Source of the DNA: Tetragonia tetragonoides
Taxonomy: Eukaryota; Streptophyta; Magnoliopsida; Caryophyllales; Aizoaceae
Assembly: GCA_038025085.1 (NCBI GenBank)
Contig: CM076151.1
Location: 5,321,001 to 5,385,000, forward strand
Length of the DNA: 64,000 bases
Direction of reading: 5' to 3'
The stretch's first letter is position 1. Every line of letters starts with the position of its first letter. The position numbers and the translations under genes were made by a program. Shown here piece by piece: positions 48,202 to 60,295 of the stretch. The notes below the pieces were generated by a model. The model was not told the origin of the DNA. It saw only the letters and a program-made list of their open reading frames with translations, and made no database searches.

Positions 48202-50851
48202 TCACAGCCTAAGGTAACCTCCTCTTTCCTGGTGTCCACCTTCTGAGGATCTCTTCAAGAATGATTTTCGATTGAGAGACCAGCTTCTCTTTAGCGTCTT
48301 CTTTTTCCACCAAGCGTCTATACGGGTATAAAGGGTTACGAATAAGAAGCAGAGAAGCACTACCAGAAGCAAAACCACGCAGAGCAACATAACGTTTCTG
48401 AACCCATGTTTGAGCGTAGGGTCCCTTTGGATTGTCCATGGTACTCCTCCCACATTCATTCCAAACACTGGAGAAAACATTAAGCAGGTTTTGAATTAAG
48501 ACCTCTTTGCCAGAAAACCACTTGAATAACAGCATAAGCATCATATTTATGAACGCAGGGCTACCAAGGCCAGAGGGGATAGGAATTTACCTCCAGTGAT
48601 GACAGATAAAGGTAGGAATATGATGGAAAGGAATGAGAGATAGTAGAGTTTTCTGTTTATTTGTTCAGACTGCCAACTGTCCAGACCTGCTTGAATTGCT
48701 GTTACACGGTTTGCTATAAAACCGACATTCTCTTTTAGTCTCCTGAGTCTACCACTCAATTCTTCAAGAGAGACAATGTCTTCGTTTGCCAACAATTGTT
48801 TTGACGAGCATTTCTCTTTAAGGCGTGGGAACACTTGCTCCCCGTGTGCTATCACCTAGTCTCAAGAAGTTAACAAGAAAAAATATTCATTCTCCTGAAA
48901 GAGTCTCAAAAGTAACATCTTTCTGAACAAAGATACGAAACTGAGACAATGGTACTGCGGCTACTGCCACAACACTCTTTTAATAAAATTGCAATTTGCT
49001 CTTGTAAAAACAAAAACAAAAAAAAAATTATGCACTTTGCCTTTTCTTCACCTTGATTCATTCTTCTATATAGCCTATAAAAATTTATGGATTGATCTTA
49101 AATACCAAGCTTCTATATTTGTGTCTGGCTGCTCCTAATCAGTAGAAAAAGAATGAAGTTCCCAGAAAAATACCTGTAGTAGCCTCTGCAAATTAAGATG
49201 CATTCTGGGAAATCTTCTGTCATCTTGCATTTGCTTCTTTAGTGCAAAGCCACCTATAACCAAACAAGTGGGTGCTTAGAGAAACTTCCGGTGACTGTAC
49301 TATAAACCTAAGAAAACATAAGCCTGTGACTTTCTTTTGGAGGGGGTTGGGGAGATTGAAAACGAAGAAACAGAAGGCTTGCAGTTCCCATTGGTTCAGG
49401 CTGTTCTAGAGCACCAGAAGAATATAAACTAAACACCGCCATATTCACTTTCAGGGAGGGGAGACATTGTGTTGACATATAGTTCATTACTGATTTTGGC
49501 AGAAAGATAGCGTGCAAGTCGATTCAGGGTTATGATTTAATGAAAATATCAGGTTGTGAATGGAGTCTATTCTTCTTCTTCTTCTACTGCCACTACTTGT
49601 ACTACTATACATCTGAACCTCCCCTGACCCTATTAGAAGTGGAATTGCACTTCGCTGTTGTTGCAGTTTGTAGGCCTTTGCTATTTCTTAATTTTTCAAT
49701 AATACTTCGCTGTTATCTCTATGCTTCAAGAAATAGAGAAATCCTGCATGGCAAATGGGTACTCAACATAGTCCTAAAGAGACATTATGCCATGCCAAAA
49801 CATATGTCACTACTATCAAAATGTTCATAGATAGCATGGTAAAGTCATGCTATATAATGAAACCAGGAAGAAACTAATATACTGGGCCACGTGATCTTGG
49901 TCTCCCGTCCCTATCACTGAATGTTACCTAAAATAACTCCTTAGCATAGAGGTGAAGTGTGTTGAGAAAACAACAGCAGGAAGGCATGTGAAGTTTCATA
50001 GAACGGAAACTAAGCCATTCACACACTTCAAACAAATAAACAGTTTAAGATTCAATGACACATGAAGTGAGATACTTGATGTGAAAGTACCAACCTTTAT
50101 CCATTTCGAGTTCCACGGAATCCAACTCTACCTCCAGTTTAGTCACAATATCTTGCAGATGATCCACAAAAGTGTCAATAATATGAATGACAAGATTCGA
50201 TACAGAGTTTGGAACTGGATTGTCAGCCTCCTCAGAATGGTTCATAGTCAATAAAAATTCAAGCACATGCTCTTTGATTACGATTCCACCCCCTTCCCTT
50301 CGCTCACCATTGCTGTGTCGAGGAGTCTCGACAACTGGGATCTCAGACAATAAGGACTGACCCATCTGCGAGAAACCAAGCCGTGGGATCCGACCCAAGG
50401 AGACAGTAATCACTGAGTTCTCAGTAATCCTCGCGGCAAGTCTTGAAATATAGGCACTAGAGGCCGGGCCTGGTGAATTGACCCTGAAAACAAGGGCTCC
50501 ATCAACATGCCCACAAAAGGATCCATTGCTAAGAAGTGAAAGAATATCCTGAAGCTTCAAAGGAGGGGAAAGCAAATCAATAAGGTACTGTGCAGATTGT
50601 GACAGTTTCTGATTTCCTTTAGGAAGTTCCACATGATACCAACAGAACTCTTTACCTCTCCCTTCTGTAAGGTCAAAATCCTTGTTATAATAGTTTCCAT
50701 TGCCATCAAATATGTATGCCCATCGTTTCACAGCGCCCGGAAAATGGCTTCTGGTAAAACTCCTCTCCCTAAGTGGAATAGCCTCAGGTGCTTCTATATC
50801 CAACTCTTCCAAAACCCCATTACTGGTGAAATCTTCCTGAACCAGTTCCAT
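48202..50851 (-). CDS. CorA-like magnesium transporter family protein
   Basis: Four minus-strand exons (50851-50095, 49253-49174, 48855-48591, 48467-48202) join to 455 residues. The exon 3/4 junction rebuilds the CorA selectivity motif GMN (370-372) within ITGVFGMNVGGVPW, at the end of the first membrane helix (about 345-367). A second hydrophobic helix (VMLLCVVLLLVVLLCFLF) follows at about 395-415, then a basic cytosolic tail (WWKKKTLKRSW). The long N-terminal part is soluble and ends in coiled-coil-like helices (LEELSGRLRRLKENVGF), as in the CorA funnel. CorA channels work as pentamers moving Mg2+ across membranes; the plant branch with this N-terminus is little studied and its membrane is unknown. 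A 5' UTR intron (about 51428 to 50876) is likely from CTCAG/GTTTGT and TTATAG signals. Confidence 0.9.
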
Positions 50852-51840
50852 TATTTACTCCAACCCTATCCACTATAATGACTAACCAGAAAATCAGATC
50901 CAATAAATATCACTTCAGAATCATAAAAGTTCCAACAGTCCAATTCTGAATTTCTGACCAAATGCAAATCAAAAGTCAACTAGGAAACTAGAAGCCTTGA
51001 TATAAATCACAGTGAGAAAATCAAATCCACCAATTTCACAGTTCACACATCAAAGCAATCAACTTGCAGAACCCATACCCAAAAAACCCACCAAATGAAT
51101 CTCAAATATTAGGAACCAGGTACTAGTTCTTGTTCAAATATTTCAGCATCATGTGACATTTACAATTGATGGAGAGAGAAAAAACCCAAAATGGACAAAA
51201 CACTGATAAGAAAAGACAGCAAAAACCTTAAAAGGGTAGAAATACAAAGATTGAAACTTCGTGATCAGAAACAAACAATGCCCAGAGTCGGACAGTTTGC
51301 CAACCTTAAAAAGATATCTTCTTTTTCACAAAGGATCGTTGAAAACTTCAACTGTTCCAATGAACATTCAATCTTTTTGCCGTTGATAGACTTTCACCTT
51401 GAAACTTTGTGATTTCATATAAACAAACCTGAGATTGGCAGCAACTTGATGGTAACTTGCAGTTTCTTTGAAGCTTCCTTGTTTCCTACCTTAACCAGAC
51501 AAACAGTATTTTTTAAATCTTTCCCATTTATGAGGTTGTAGCAGTTATTTTTATCTTTGGAATTTTTTTTAAAGCTATTTAATCAACTTCATGCTGAGTA
51601 GTAGCCTAGTAGACAAGCCATTGTGTTGGAGATGGAGTGGTGTTTACTTTTCCTAAATAAAATCCAACTCTTATGTCTTATCCAACTACTCTTGCTGCAC
51701 CACTTATAGAAGATTCTCTATATACTAGCAAACACAGAACTGAATGTAATTAGGTTGATGTTGAAAGGGACGAACCATATCCGAAGTAGTACTAGATCAT
51801 AAATCGGACTCAGGGCAATCTCCAGTCGCCATCTCGGCCT

Positions 51841-52003
51841 GTGGCGGATGCAGAAATCAAGTCAAGTGGGTTCACTCTTTGTAATACATAGGACAATTCT
51901 TAATTATTGTATTGAAATTTTTTAATTTATAAAGAATTTTTAAAAAAAAAAGAATCCAAGCGGGTTCGGCGGAATCCACTCGGTGAAGAGTGGATCCACC
52001 ACT
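51841..52003. mobile_element. Probable MITE with GTGGCGGATGCA ends
   Basis: The left end GTGGCGGATGCA and the reverse complement of the right end (GTGGTGGATCCA) match at 10 of 12 positions. The interior includes GGGTTCACTC and CGGGTTCGGCGGAATCCACTC. Similar GTGGCGGATCCAG sequences are widespread in plants. A related left-end-like sequence occurs near 6732 (AGTGGCAGATCCAG). Confidence 0.6.
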
Positions 52004-52568
52004 GAATTCTCGGCTTGGTTTTGGCTCAACGAGATGATGGAAGTCATTTGATTGGGTTTATAGATTCATCATCTTATAACCCCTACATAGCACAAACTCC
52101 TGAAACTCTCTTAGAGAACTTAAAGTTGATCAAGCATAAAAATGTGACCTTTTTTCTTCCATGGAGTTTGAAGTTTCCATTTGCTCCTACATCTAGCCAA
52201 CACAAGGCTTTCATGTTCATGTCTGTTATTTCACCAATTATGCCGAATTGGGGGGGAGAAGAAACATGATCACTGTTATTAATGCAGGTCGCGCAAAGCT
52301 TTGCACCAAGAGCTGTAAACAGTGACCTAAACTATCCAAGGATATCATTTGCAGGACGGAAAAAAAAATTCGAAATAACGATTATATCAAGGATCCATGT
52401 CCAACGTCCAAAAATGGGTAATGTTAATGTGCGCACGTATAACAAATACAAAGCCACATAACTTTTTTTGAGTTCATCTTTGCCATTCTCATATTCTGTT
52501 GCCTGCCCTACCAAACAATTACATCCAAAAAGAAGAAAAATAACCCTATCAAAAATCACAAAAACTCG

Positions 52569-52654
52569 TATGAGACGGCTTTAAGGTGAGGCATCTCAAA
52601 CAAACATGATGATACTTGGTTATAGAGGTGGCCTCACCTTGAGGCCGCCTCATA
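52569..52654. repeat. Short hairpin repeat, 24-bp arms
   Basis: TATGAGACGGCTTTAAGG and GTGAGGC on the left pair with GCCTCACCTTGAGG and CCGCCTCATA on the right. Arms match at 21 of 24 positions and all three mismatches are transitions. The spacer is 38 bp. It resembles a small MITE family with an AGACGG core; a similar GACGGTC motif is seen near 63242. Confidence 0.7.
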
Positions 52655-52701
52655 AGAGAGATCAAAAAATTACAGTGAATTCCTTATGATGACAAATGTT
52701 G

Positions 52702-55700
52702 TTACTGAGTCTTCTCATCTTCATATCCTGATGCTTTCCCTGTTCTACCAATCAGAAAGGGTTTTGGTGTTGGACCATCATGGTGTATATCCAAGCCCTG
52801 GTATGATCGCGTAGCCAAAAATTCCGCCCCTGATTTTGGAGTAATTTTGACAAGGGAGTCAGGGCTTTCATCCCGAATTCGGAGAGCCTTCTCTGTTGTA
52901 ACCGTCAATGTGAGATCTTCATCACCGTTGGGAATTTCTGTGCAGAAACAATCACAGTTAAAAGGATCATCAGCTAGGCAGACTCATGTGCCCAAAAAAT
53001 ATTGCATAGACTTGCAACAACATTGATACATTGACAAGTTCATTAATCTTCCCTCACAAGTATTCACATTTTGTCATTCACACTCATTCAAAGAGTGGTG
53101 TGAGTACTTCCTCGGAATCTAAGAACTTTCAAATTTACCAGCATATGTAAGAAGAAACTGTTGTAATTCAAAATGAAGTAGCAAAGAGTTCACATCTAAT
53201 CAACAGCCCAAGCAAGTTCATCAAGGACATTCTTTTGAGAAAACCATCGAGAAAATGATGTTCCCTTACAAGCAAGATAAATGTGCTCTGTATCAACTGC
53301 CAATTGTTTCAATTATAGGAAGCCTCACTTTTAAATTTGAGTATCAAATGAATACGAAATAAGTAACAGTCCTGCAAGTGTTACTTACCTTCATGATCGT
53401 GATCTTCAACATATCCGCCTTGGAAGAAAGAATATCGTGGTTCAATCACATCATTTTTGGCTCCAAAAGATGACAAATTAATGAGATCTCTGAACTCCAT
53501 TGTATATGCCCCAGTCCACTGGCTCCCTCTGAAGAAAAGCATAAGTTAAGACTATTACTAGAAAATATTTTTATCTACAGATTCAATGATGTTTACAGTT
53601 TACATATACTTTTTTAAATTAACATGGGCATCCGGGCTTTGCCCGACTAATCCCATAGGTGTAGGTCCTGAAGTTAACGACCAGGAAAACTCCAGTGGCC
53701 CTGAGGATACTCGAACCTGGGGCCTCTGGAACAAATCTCAGAGGACTTACCAGCGGAGCTACCCACTCAGGGTTTACAGTTTAACATATACTATATTCCA
53801 TGTTTTTTTCAATGTAGTATCAGCATGGCACACACACATCACAACCCAAGAAGATTCTGTAGCATGAAAATTATCAAAAACCAAGCAGATAAGCCAATAT
53901 ATATGTTCAGAATGCAGCACCTGGTGAAAGCAAGCATGGCTTCAAAAGGAGTGATAACTGGAGCTAAGAACTCTTTGCTATCCAAAAGTGCGGTTTGTGC
54001 ACAAGAAACATACACAAAAACATCACACTGCCAGCCAAAAAAAAGAGAATTAACTAAACGGAATAACTAACTGATTCTGGAAACACTAAAACAAAACCTA
54101 GATAATGTTCCCTCTAAAGAAGCATATGCAATATATCCACCTCAGGGAAGTTGGCAAGCTTTGCTGGGTTTGGTCTTCCCACAATGAGCGTGTAAGCCTT
54201 CTTCCCAGCTTTAGAAACCAAATGCTTCATCCGATGAATCATATCAAGAAAGCCAGCTGCACCAAATTTTAAGGATCAAGAACTTAGGAAGATGAGCATA
54301 AGTAGTAGCTTCAAAAGGCCCATAAATTCAAAAATCATTATAATAAAAACCAGACAACATTAGGGAGTTCAGGAAACAACAGAAGAGTAAGTTCCAATAT
54401 CCAAATTACGCAAACCCAACACAACTTTGAGCATAAGTAATATCATCAAATACTAACTCCTGAAGAAGATATACAGTGTTAAATGATGAAATATCTACTG
54501 CAAAACAATTCTAGTTGTGTTGCAAAGAGAGGGGATTTTTTTTTTTGGGGGGGGGGGGGGGGGGAACCAGCAGCAGGAAGAGAAAAATTGCCCTAAAACT
54601 TAAGATTATCACGTCATCAATTAGACATCAGATTCAAAACAACATTCAACAACATTACCCCAATGCCTCCAAAGAGGCTCCCGCCTAGACAGGGTAAGGG
54701 GGGCTCGGTTGTACGCAGCCTTACCCCTGTGAGAGTCTCACAGAGAGGCTGTTTCCGTTAAATTAGACATCAGATGCAAACAGCAATAATAATTTTAAGG
54801 ATGAGCAACACCAGGGCTGATTTTTTCCTAATTTCTCTGCAATCCTTCTAGATATTCAGCAAGGGAAATATAGATTACAATTGAACACCACGTAAGGATT
54901 AATAGCATATCTTTAATCAGCAGATAGGAACCACAAATCATTATTTAGCACATCAATAGGAAGAAAAACCACTCCAACCAGCCTAAACAGTTGGATTTGG
55001 GATAAATCAAGCACAAGCATCAACAATTTCATAACATCGTATACATCAACATTAAAGTCATTCAAAGAAATGATGCATACCTACACCTAGTGTTCCAACC
55101 ACAATTCCAACAATGTTAGCATCCTTTGCCTTCTCCACCAGATAATATCTGCAAAGACATTGTTCTCAAAGTTAAAATTTTCAGACCATCCAATTTCCCC
55201 CTTTGGAAGAAAGCTAGCGTGTTGTGATAGTAAGAAACAGCATATTCCTAGGCAGATACTAGATAAGTAATTTACAAATATTACCTACGTCTAAGAATCC
55301 TTGTCATTTGGGAAACATCTGTTACTATGCAGTTCTCCATTGCATCATATCTCACTGTAATAAACACGGACATATGTTTAATAAGAACACGAAAAACAAC
55401 AGAAAGCCATCCAAACAAATTTCAATCAGTGTGTTTCTTTTGTATTTGGAATCTGAATGTCAATTTAATCGCACTAGTAAACAGAAGCAAGCATCCAAAC
55501 CAGGATGAGAAGCTATAGCTAACCTCTGTAACACATTTCTTTTATATTAACTTTTGGTCGCTTTTGCTCTCGTATCTATACAAATGTTCTTGTAGTCATT
55601 GACAGCTTAATTATCAATACGAAAATTGAGAATTCAGGTATTAAAAATGCAGATACATAGGCCATAACATAAACATCATCTAAAATAATTCAAGAAAGCA

Positions 55701-58700
55701 TAACAACAAACAAGAACCACCAACAGCCTAGTATAGATCCCACCAAGGTGAGGCTTGGGGGAGATCTAAATGTATGCAGCCTTACCCAGACAAGAGAAGA
55801 GGATTTTTTAAAGACTCAAGAAGGAAAGTCACTACTCCCTAAAGTCGTAAAGTTCTTAGTGGCAGACACTGTTGCTTGGACTTGTGTGATAGACACTTTA
55901 CTTGGACTTGTGTGATAGACACTTTACTTGGACTTGTGTGATAGACACTTTACTTGGACTTGGCTACAAGTATCCAACATGGGTACATTGTTCACTCGGC
56001 CACTTAATGTCCATACTCTACACAAGTGTCAAGCATCCAACAAGGGTACTTAAGGTAAAAATGAAAGCATCTGAGTAACAATGATAGAAAGTCACACAGA
56101 GAAGTGAAAGTAGGCCATTTAAGAAAAGGGATACAAACAATACAAGTAATTAAACATGATATTGACAACTTTGCAAATGCTGAATTATCAGGTCCAACCT
56201 GAGACGACAAAATAAATAGAAAGAATAATGAAAAACAGTAGAGGCAGTATAATTGTCATGAAAGAAGTAATACCTATCTCACAACCATTAAAAGTCAGCA
56301 CAACATTTGCAAATGCTGAATTATCAGGTCCAATCCAGAAAAGCAAGTAATCCTCTATTCTTTGACCATGGGGTAAACTCCAAGTCAGGCCACCAATGCT
56401 ACATGAAAGATGAACTTCGGTGTCACCAGTTTCACCACCATTAGAGAGGCTTTTAACAACTCCAACTTGCCCATCAGAGGACATCTGCTGTTTGACTGGG
56501 TCCACGACTGAACACAGAGCATCAGCACAACGGATATCTAACTTGGATGTAGATACAGACAATTTCAGTGCTTCAGCTGCCAATGACTCCTTGATATCAT
56601 GCATTGCATTTGTGTACTCCAGTCCAAAGAGGACCTATCAAAATAAAGCAAAAACAGGAAAACTATCTATTTATTGAGCAAAGTCCGCAACTGCAATCAA
56701 CAATTTAGCTTCATTTAGAATTTTAAATTCTCCCAAAAGTAAAAGTGTTCTAAGCTCTTGAAACTACTATTGTGACTATATACTCTATAAACCACTCGAT
56801 TCCCTGGATTACCTAAGTGGATAGCAGCCTCTTATGGAACGTGGAACGTCACTATGAAAAAGTATGATATTACATTCAGATAGTTGACAGTTCAATTTCG
56901 TAAAGATCACAGCTCCAAGAAAAGATATTGAGAACCAAGGGACACAATGGGAATTTTAATATACAGAGAATCAACAACCTGTATCTTCTTAGAATATATA
57001 TGGATTCTGGAAATTATTTCAGGTCAGTCATTTCAAAAGTCTTCTGAGCAAAATGCAGCAACACCATCTAATAATTTCATATTTTTCATACCAGAACAGG
57101 CTTGTTGCGGCTCAAGGAAAAAGTGCATATCTTCTCTGCACAAGCTTCAACATTAATAGAAGCTTTTCCGAAAACAAAAAGAGCTGGAAGAGTTGATGTT
57201 CTGCAAAAATTCCACGTCCAAGAAAACAAAGAATAATTAAAACAAAAGAAGCAATATGCAATTTAAACAACCAAAACCTGGAGAGCTAGGCCCTGTCATG
57301 GTGGCCTGGTGGGATAAGAAAAGACATGACAATAGCTGACTCATACAAAGAACAACATGCAGAATTTTTCTTAAAAAGGGGGGAGGGCGAAGAAGGAAAG
57401 TGGATATAAAGCTGAGGAAGATGAATAAGACGAAACTGAATCCATGTCTGAAAACAAAATAATGAGGGAATCATCTCACACGCACAGATTTTGTGAAATG
57501 TTTTGATAGTGATATGGATCGTATTCTTCCCCAAAGCTTTAAGATTAACTTCAAAAAGTAAACCCAAGACGGAAACATAAATACTTAATTTTGTTGAGGC
57601 AAAGCAAGCATACTGCACACCACATAATAACATGCTAGATGCAAACTTTGACTTACATTAACCCTTGCGAATACTTCTTCTGCCTAAGAAGAACATCACT
57701 TACTACTATTTACACCATCCCAAAAGAAACGCCACATTTATCAGACAACTAATTTCTTTGTGAGTTTACCATACTATCTTTACTCAACACCGTCACAAAT
57801 TACAAGTGAATCATTATTGCTAGATATCTAATTGTACAAGCCACGTACATGTTACTAAATTCACTCATCTTCTAACACTTTATCTAGAAGATCAAATACT
57901 GATCTTTTCTTACATTCAAAAGGAGATAAGGCTATTCTCCTCAAACACAAATCAGAGATATAAAGGTTACTGCAGTGAAAGTCCATCTATTTTTTCTAAT
58001 TTTAAACATAATTATGCAAGTGCTCGGTACCTATGAATTATCCAATTATCACACACATATACATTAACACTTGCACATAATAGCAAATAAGTCCATAAGT
58101 GAACTTTCCACCTAACTGCCAACATCCTCAGAGATTTGCACTTATTGATTTTCAAGGGGTAGATAAAATATATTCATTTGTCTACAAACTGAAACATACC
58201 AAAGTATTAGGTTATAAGAAATTGCTTACGGGCTCAAACATGTGTGACCATAATGTATAACACATTCGGAATTGATGTGAGCCGCCCCAACCTCGTCAAT
58301 GCAACAACTTCCATAGGTTGTATCGGCCATAACATACAAACCCACATCCTTCCTCCCCCCAACAACGCTTTCACCACTATCACATTCTTGTAGTTCTCTA
58401 AGCTTATCTCGGAGCGCTTTCACAACTCTAGTCGAATCTTTCAGCAGCTCATCAGGGAACTGAAATCCAATTTTTGATTTAGAATTCAGCTTACAAAAGA
58501 ACAGCAATAACAACAAGAAGGAAAACCCTTAAAGTAAAACCTCTTCCCACACCCAAAAAAAAAAAAAAGTTCAATTTTTTGTCAAAAAACAACCATAACA
58601 ATGGGCATCTCTAATTACAAGAGCTAAAGGCATTACCAGCTAAAGTCACAACAAATTCATATTCTGATTACAAAGGCCAACCACAAGAATACAGCACACT

Positions 58701-59089
58701 AATAAGCTTAGTGAAGTTCCACAAATTTTGCTGAGAAAATTCCCCAAACCCCATATCAGATAAAGTAAGAAAAAAAGATAGAAATATGATACCATTGAGT
58801 TATACAAGAAAAAAAAAATGGAAGAATTAAAGTCAGATACTTTAGTTGAACCGAAATTGAAAAGAAAGCAGTAAATTGAAAGCTTATATCTTTATAATTT
58901 GGAGAGAAATACCTGAAGAGCGACTCTAGTGAATTTACGGGAGTGGATGTAATCTGCTGTTCGATCAATTTCGTATCTTGTTTCGAGTTCCATTGGTTTG
59001 AGTTGAGAACAAGAACACAGGGGAGCAACAGACGAACCGTTTCTTCCGAGTTCCTGCTCTTCCTTCTGTAATGAAGACGGCGGCTTCAT
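52702..59089 (-). CDS. DPH2: Diphthamide biosynthesis protein 2 (DPH2)
   Basis: Ten minus-strand exons: 59089-58913, 58459-58230, 57200-57092, 56634-56274, 55354-55285, 55148-55081, 54256-54141, 54027-53921, 53528-53389 and 52937-52702. They join in frame to 537 residues. The start MELETRYEIDRTADYI-type N-terminus is preceded by about 30 extra residues from the ATG at 59089; translation could begin at the internal Met. Family signatures: ADTTYGSCCIDEVGA (Cys 111-112), YGHTCLSPTSTLP, LFGLEYTNAM, GRPNPAKLANFPECDVFVYVSC (Cys 386), PVITPFEAMLAF and FGLEY-type strands. DPH2 pairs with DPH1 in a radical-SAM-like [4Fe-4S] enzyme that transfers the 3-amino-3-carboxypropyl group to a histidine of eEF2, the first step of diphthamide synthesis. 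It is cytosolic. Introns carry a tRNA-SINE, a TTG-tail repeat, a 26-bp minisatellite and a duplicated exon 4 fragment. Confidence 0.95.
53611..53771 (-). mobile_element. tRNA-derived SINE in DPH2 intron 8
   Basis: Read on the minus strand it starts with CCTGAGTGGGTAGCTCCGCT (box A) and has box B GGTTCGAGTATCC (53705-53717 on the plus strand), then a body ending CGGGCAAAGCCCGGATGCCC and an A-rich tail. Flanks 53591-53610 and 53772-53792 are the same 20-21-bp sequence (GTTTACAGTTTA followed by CATATACT) apart from one extra A. The insertion is clear, and the tRNA-like head is too degraded to be a tRNA gene. Confidence 0.93.
54640..54760 (-). mobile_element. Short SINE-like repeat with TTG-type tail, copy 2
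   Basis: The minus strand reads CAGCCTCTCTGTGAGACTCT, CACAGGGGTAAGGCTGCGTA, TTACCCTGTCTAGGCGGG, then GGGGTAATGTTGTTGAATG. It is the same element as 11973-12090. Flanks AATTAGACATCAGAT with TCAAA or GCAAA (54619-54638 and 54761-54780) form a target-site duplication with one mismatch. It lies in intron 6 of DPH2, in gene orientation. Confidence 0.88.
55875..55962. repeat. Minisatellite, 3.4 x 26 bp, in DPH2 intron 4
   Basis: Exact 26-bp units start at 55875, 55901 and 55927 (CTTGGACTTGTGTGATAGAC plus ACTTTA), with a partial fourth. The lack of differences between units suggests recent growth. Confidence 0.95.
56171..56197 (-). repeat. Copy of a DPH2 exon 4 fragment inside intron 4
   Basis: The 27 bases at 56171-56197 are identical to 56307-56333 in exon 4, which encode GPDNSAFAN. 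The match extends a few bases further with one indel. The copy sits about 75-100 bp downstream of the exon 4 donor in transcript direction. Confidence 0.9.
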
Positions 59090-59743
59090 TGGGGGCACGT
59101 GAGTTGCGCGTGACTACAAATTACTTTTTTTATTTTTTGTATTAAAAATTTAAAAGGGTGAGGTTGTAATTTCTGAAAAGTTGTATTTTTTGCAATAAGT
59201 AAAACTTCCTCGGAAGTACGTTTAAAAATAATAATAATAATACTTTCTGGGAGTATAAATAGAACCAAAAAACTTCATGCAAAGTAGAAAACGATCAAAA
59301 AAATCTAATGGACCAGGTGAACCCAAAAAATTCGAGAAGACTCACATTAGTGAGCTACTAATACTATCTAATCTAAGTGTTTTTTTTATATATTTGTCAA
59401 TGAAACGATTTTACAATTTATATTTTGGATCTATGTTATCAGCGAATTACGTAGAAAACAGATCATCCATATTGGGTCAGATTTGGGTCGGCTATCAATT
59501 TCTCCCTCTAAAATCTCAAATCGGATCGGATAACTTTATGTTAGAATATCAAATAGGTCGAGTCAAGATAGTAGCATATCAAGATTTGCCTTATTGGGTT
59601 TGACTAGAGTCGGGTCAGATTTAGCCATGTCTCGTACTTACTCATCTTCGTTATTTACCCATTTCTCATGGTGAATGGGCCGATTTCTTCGAATGAATCG
59701 AGAAACCCCAAAGGGTTGCATCAAAGACCAGCCCAGTCCACAT
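59090..59743. other. DPH2 promoter and intergenic
   Basis: A CACGTG-containing stretch (GGGCACGTGAG, about 59094-59104), a G-box core, lies directly upstream of the DPH2 ATG. The plus-strand frame at 59277-59603 has no recognisable domain and is not called. Confidence 0.45.
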
Positions 59744-60295
59744 TAGGGATGGCAATGGATCGGATTCGGATCGGATTATGCTAAATCCGAATCCGCTCCG
59801 AATACTAAACGGATTCTAAAATCGCCTCGGAATCCGAATAACCTCCGATTAGGGAGGATCCAAATCCGAAACTATTCGGAGTCGGTAACCTCCGAATCCG
59901 ATCCAAATCCGATCCGTTTACTCGACTTACTTTCTTTTTTTTTTTATTCAAATGTGAAAATATATAAAATAATACTAAATAGCTAATTGTTAATCAACAA
60001 AAATAAATATGGCATATATATTAATGATTTAAGATACAAACAAAGGTGAACATATATATACTTAATTCAAATATATTAAGGATGTAGTGCTCTTTTTATT
60101 AAAAAAATATTAAAAATAATTTGATATTCGGATCGGATTCGGAGGTGGATCGGATTTCCGGATTTCACACAACATCCGAATCCAATTTGGATCGGAGTTT
60201 GCTAATCGAATTCGGACTCGAATTTTTTTAATTCGAATTCGGTTCGGACTTTTTTGGCCTAAACAAATCGGGTTCGAACTTAATTGACATTCCTA
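59744..60295. mobile_element. Non-autonomous hAT-type element with exact 8-bp target duplication
   Basis: Ends TAGGGATGGCAAT (left) and, reversed, TAGGAATGTCAAT (right) are imperfect terminal inverted repeats. The exact 8-bp flanks GTCCACAT at 59736-59743 and 60296-60303 are the target duplication size of hAT transposons. The 552-bp interior is non-coding; both ends are full of GGATCGGATTCGGAT and AATCCGAATCC motifs, with an AT-rich centre. Confidence 0.92.

Larger units (their letters stand above)
50852..52701. other. CorA-like gene leader, intergenic repeats, DPH2 3' UTR
   Basis: Contains the probable leader exon and intron of the CorA-like gene (to about 51480), a probable MITE at 51841-52003 and a hairpin repeat at 52569-52654. 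A plus-strand frame at 52015-52269 has no recognisable domain and starts within the MITE edge, so it is not called. Confidence 0.5.

Noticed and set aside
52015..52269. 84-residue plus-strand frame
   Set aside because: Begins at the edge of a MITE, has no recognised domain and no supporting splice partners.
53622..53771. Possible tRNA gene
   Set aside because: Box A and box B are present but no cloverleaf with an acceptor stem can be drawn, and a tRNA-unrelated body plus target duplications show it is a SINE. The same reasoning applies to 24515-24590, 46380-46450 and 60780-60850.
55875..55962. CRISPR-like array
   Set aside because: Units are directly adjacent without spacers and the genome is a plant; it is a minisatellite.
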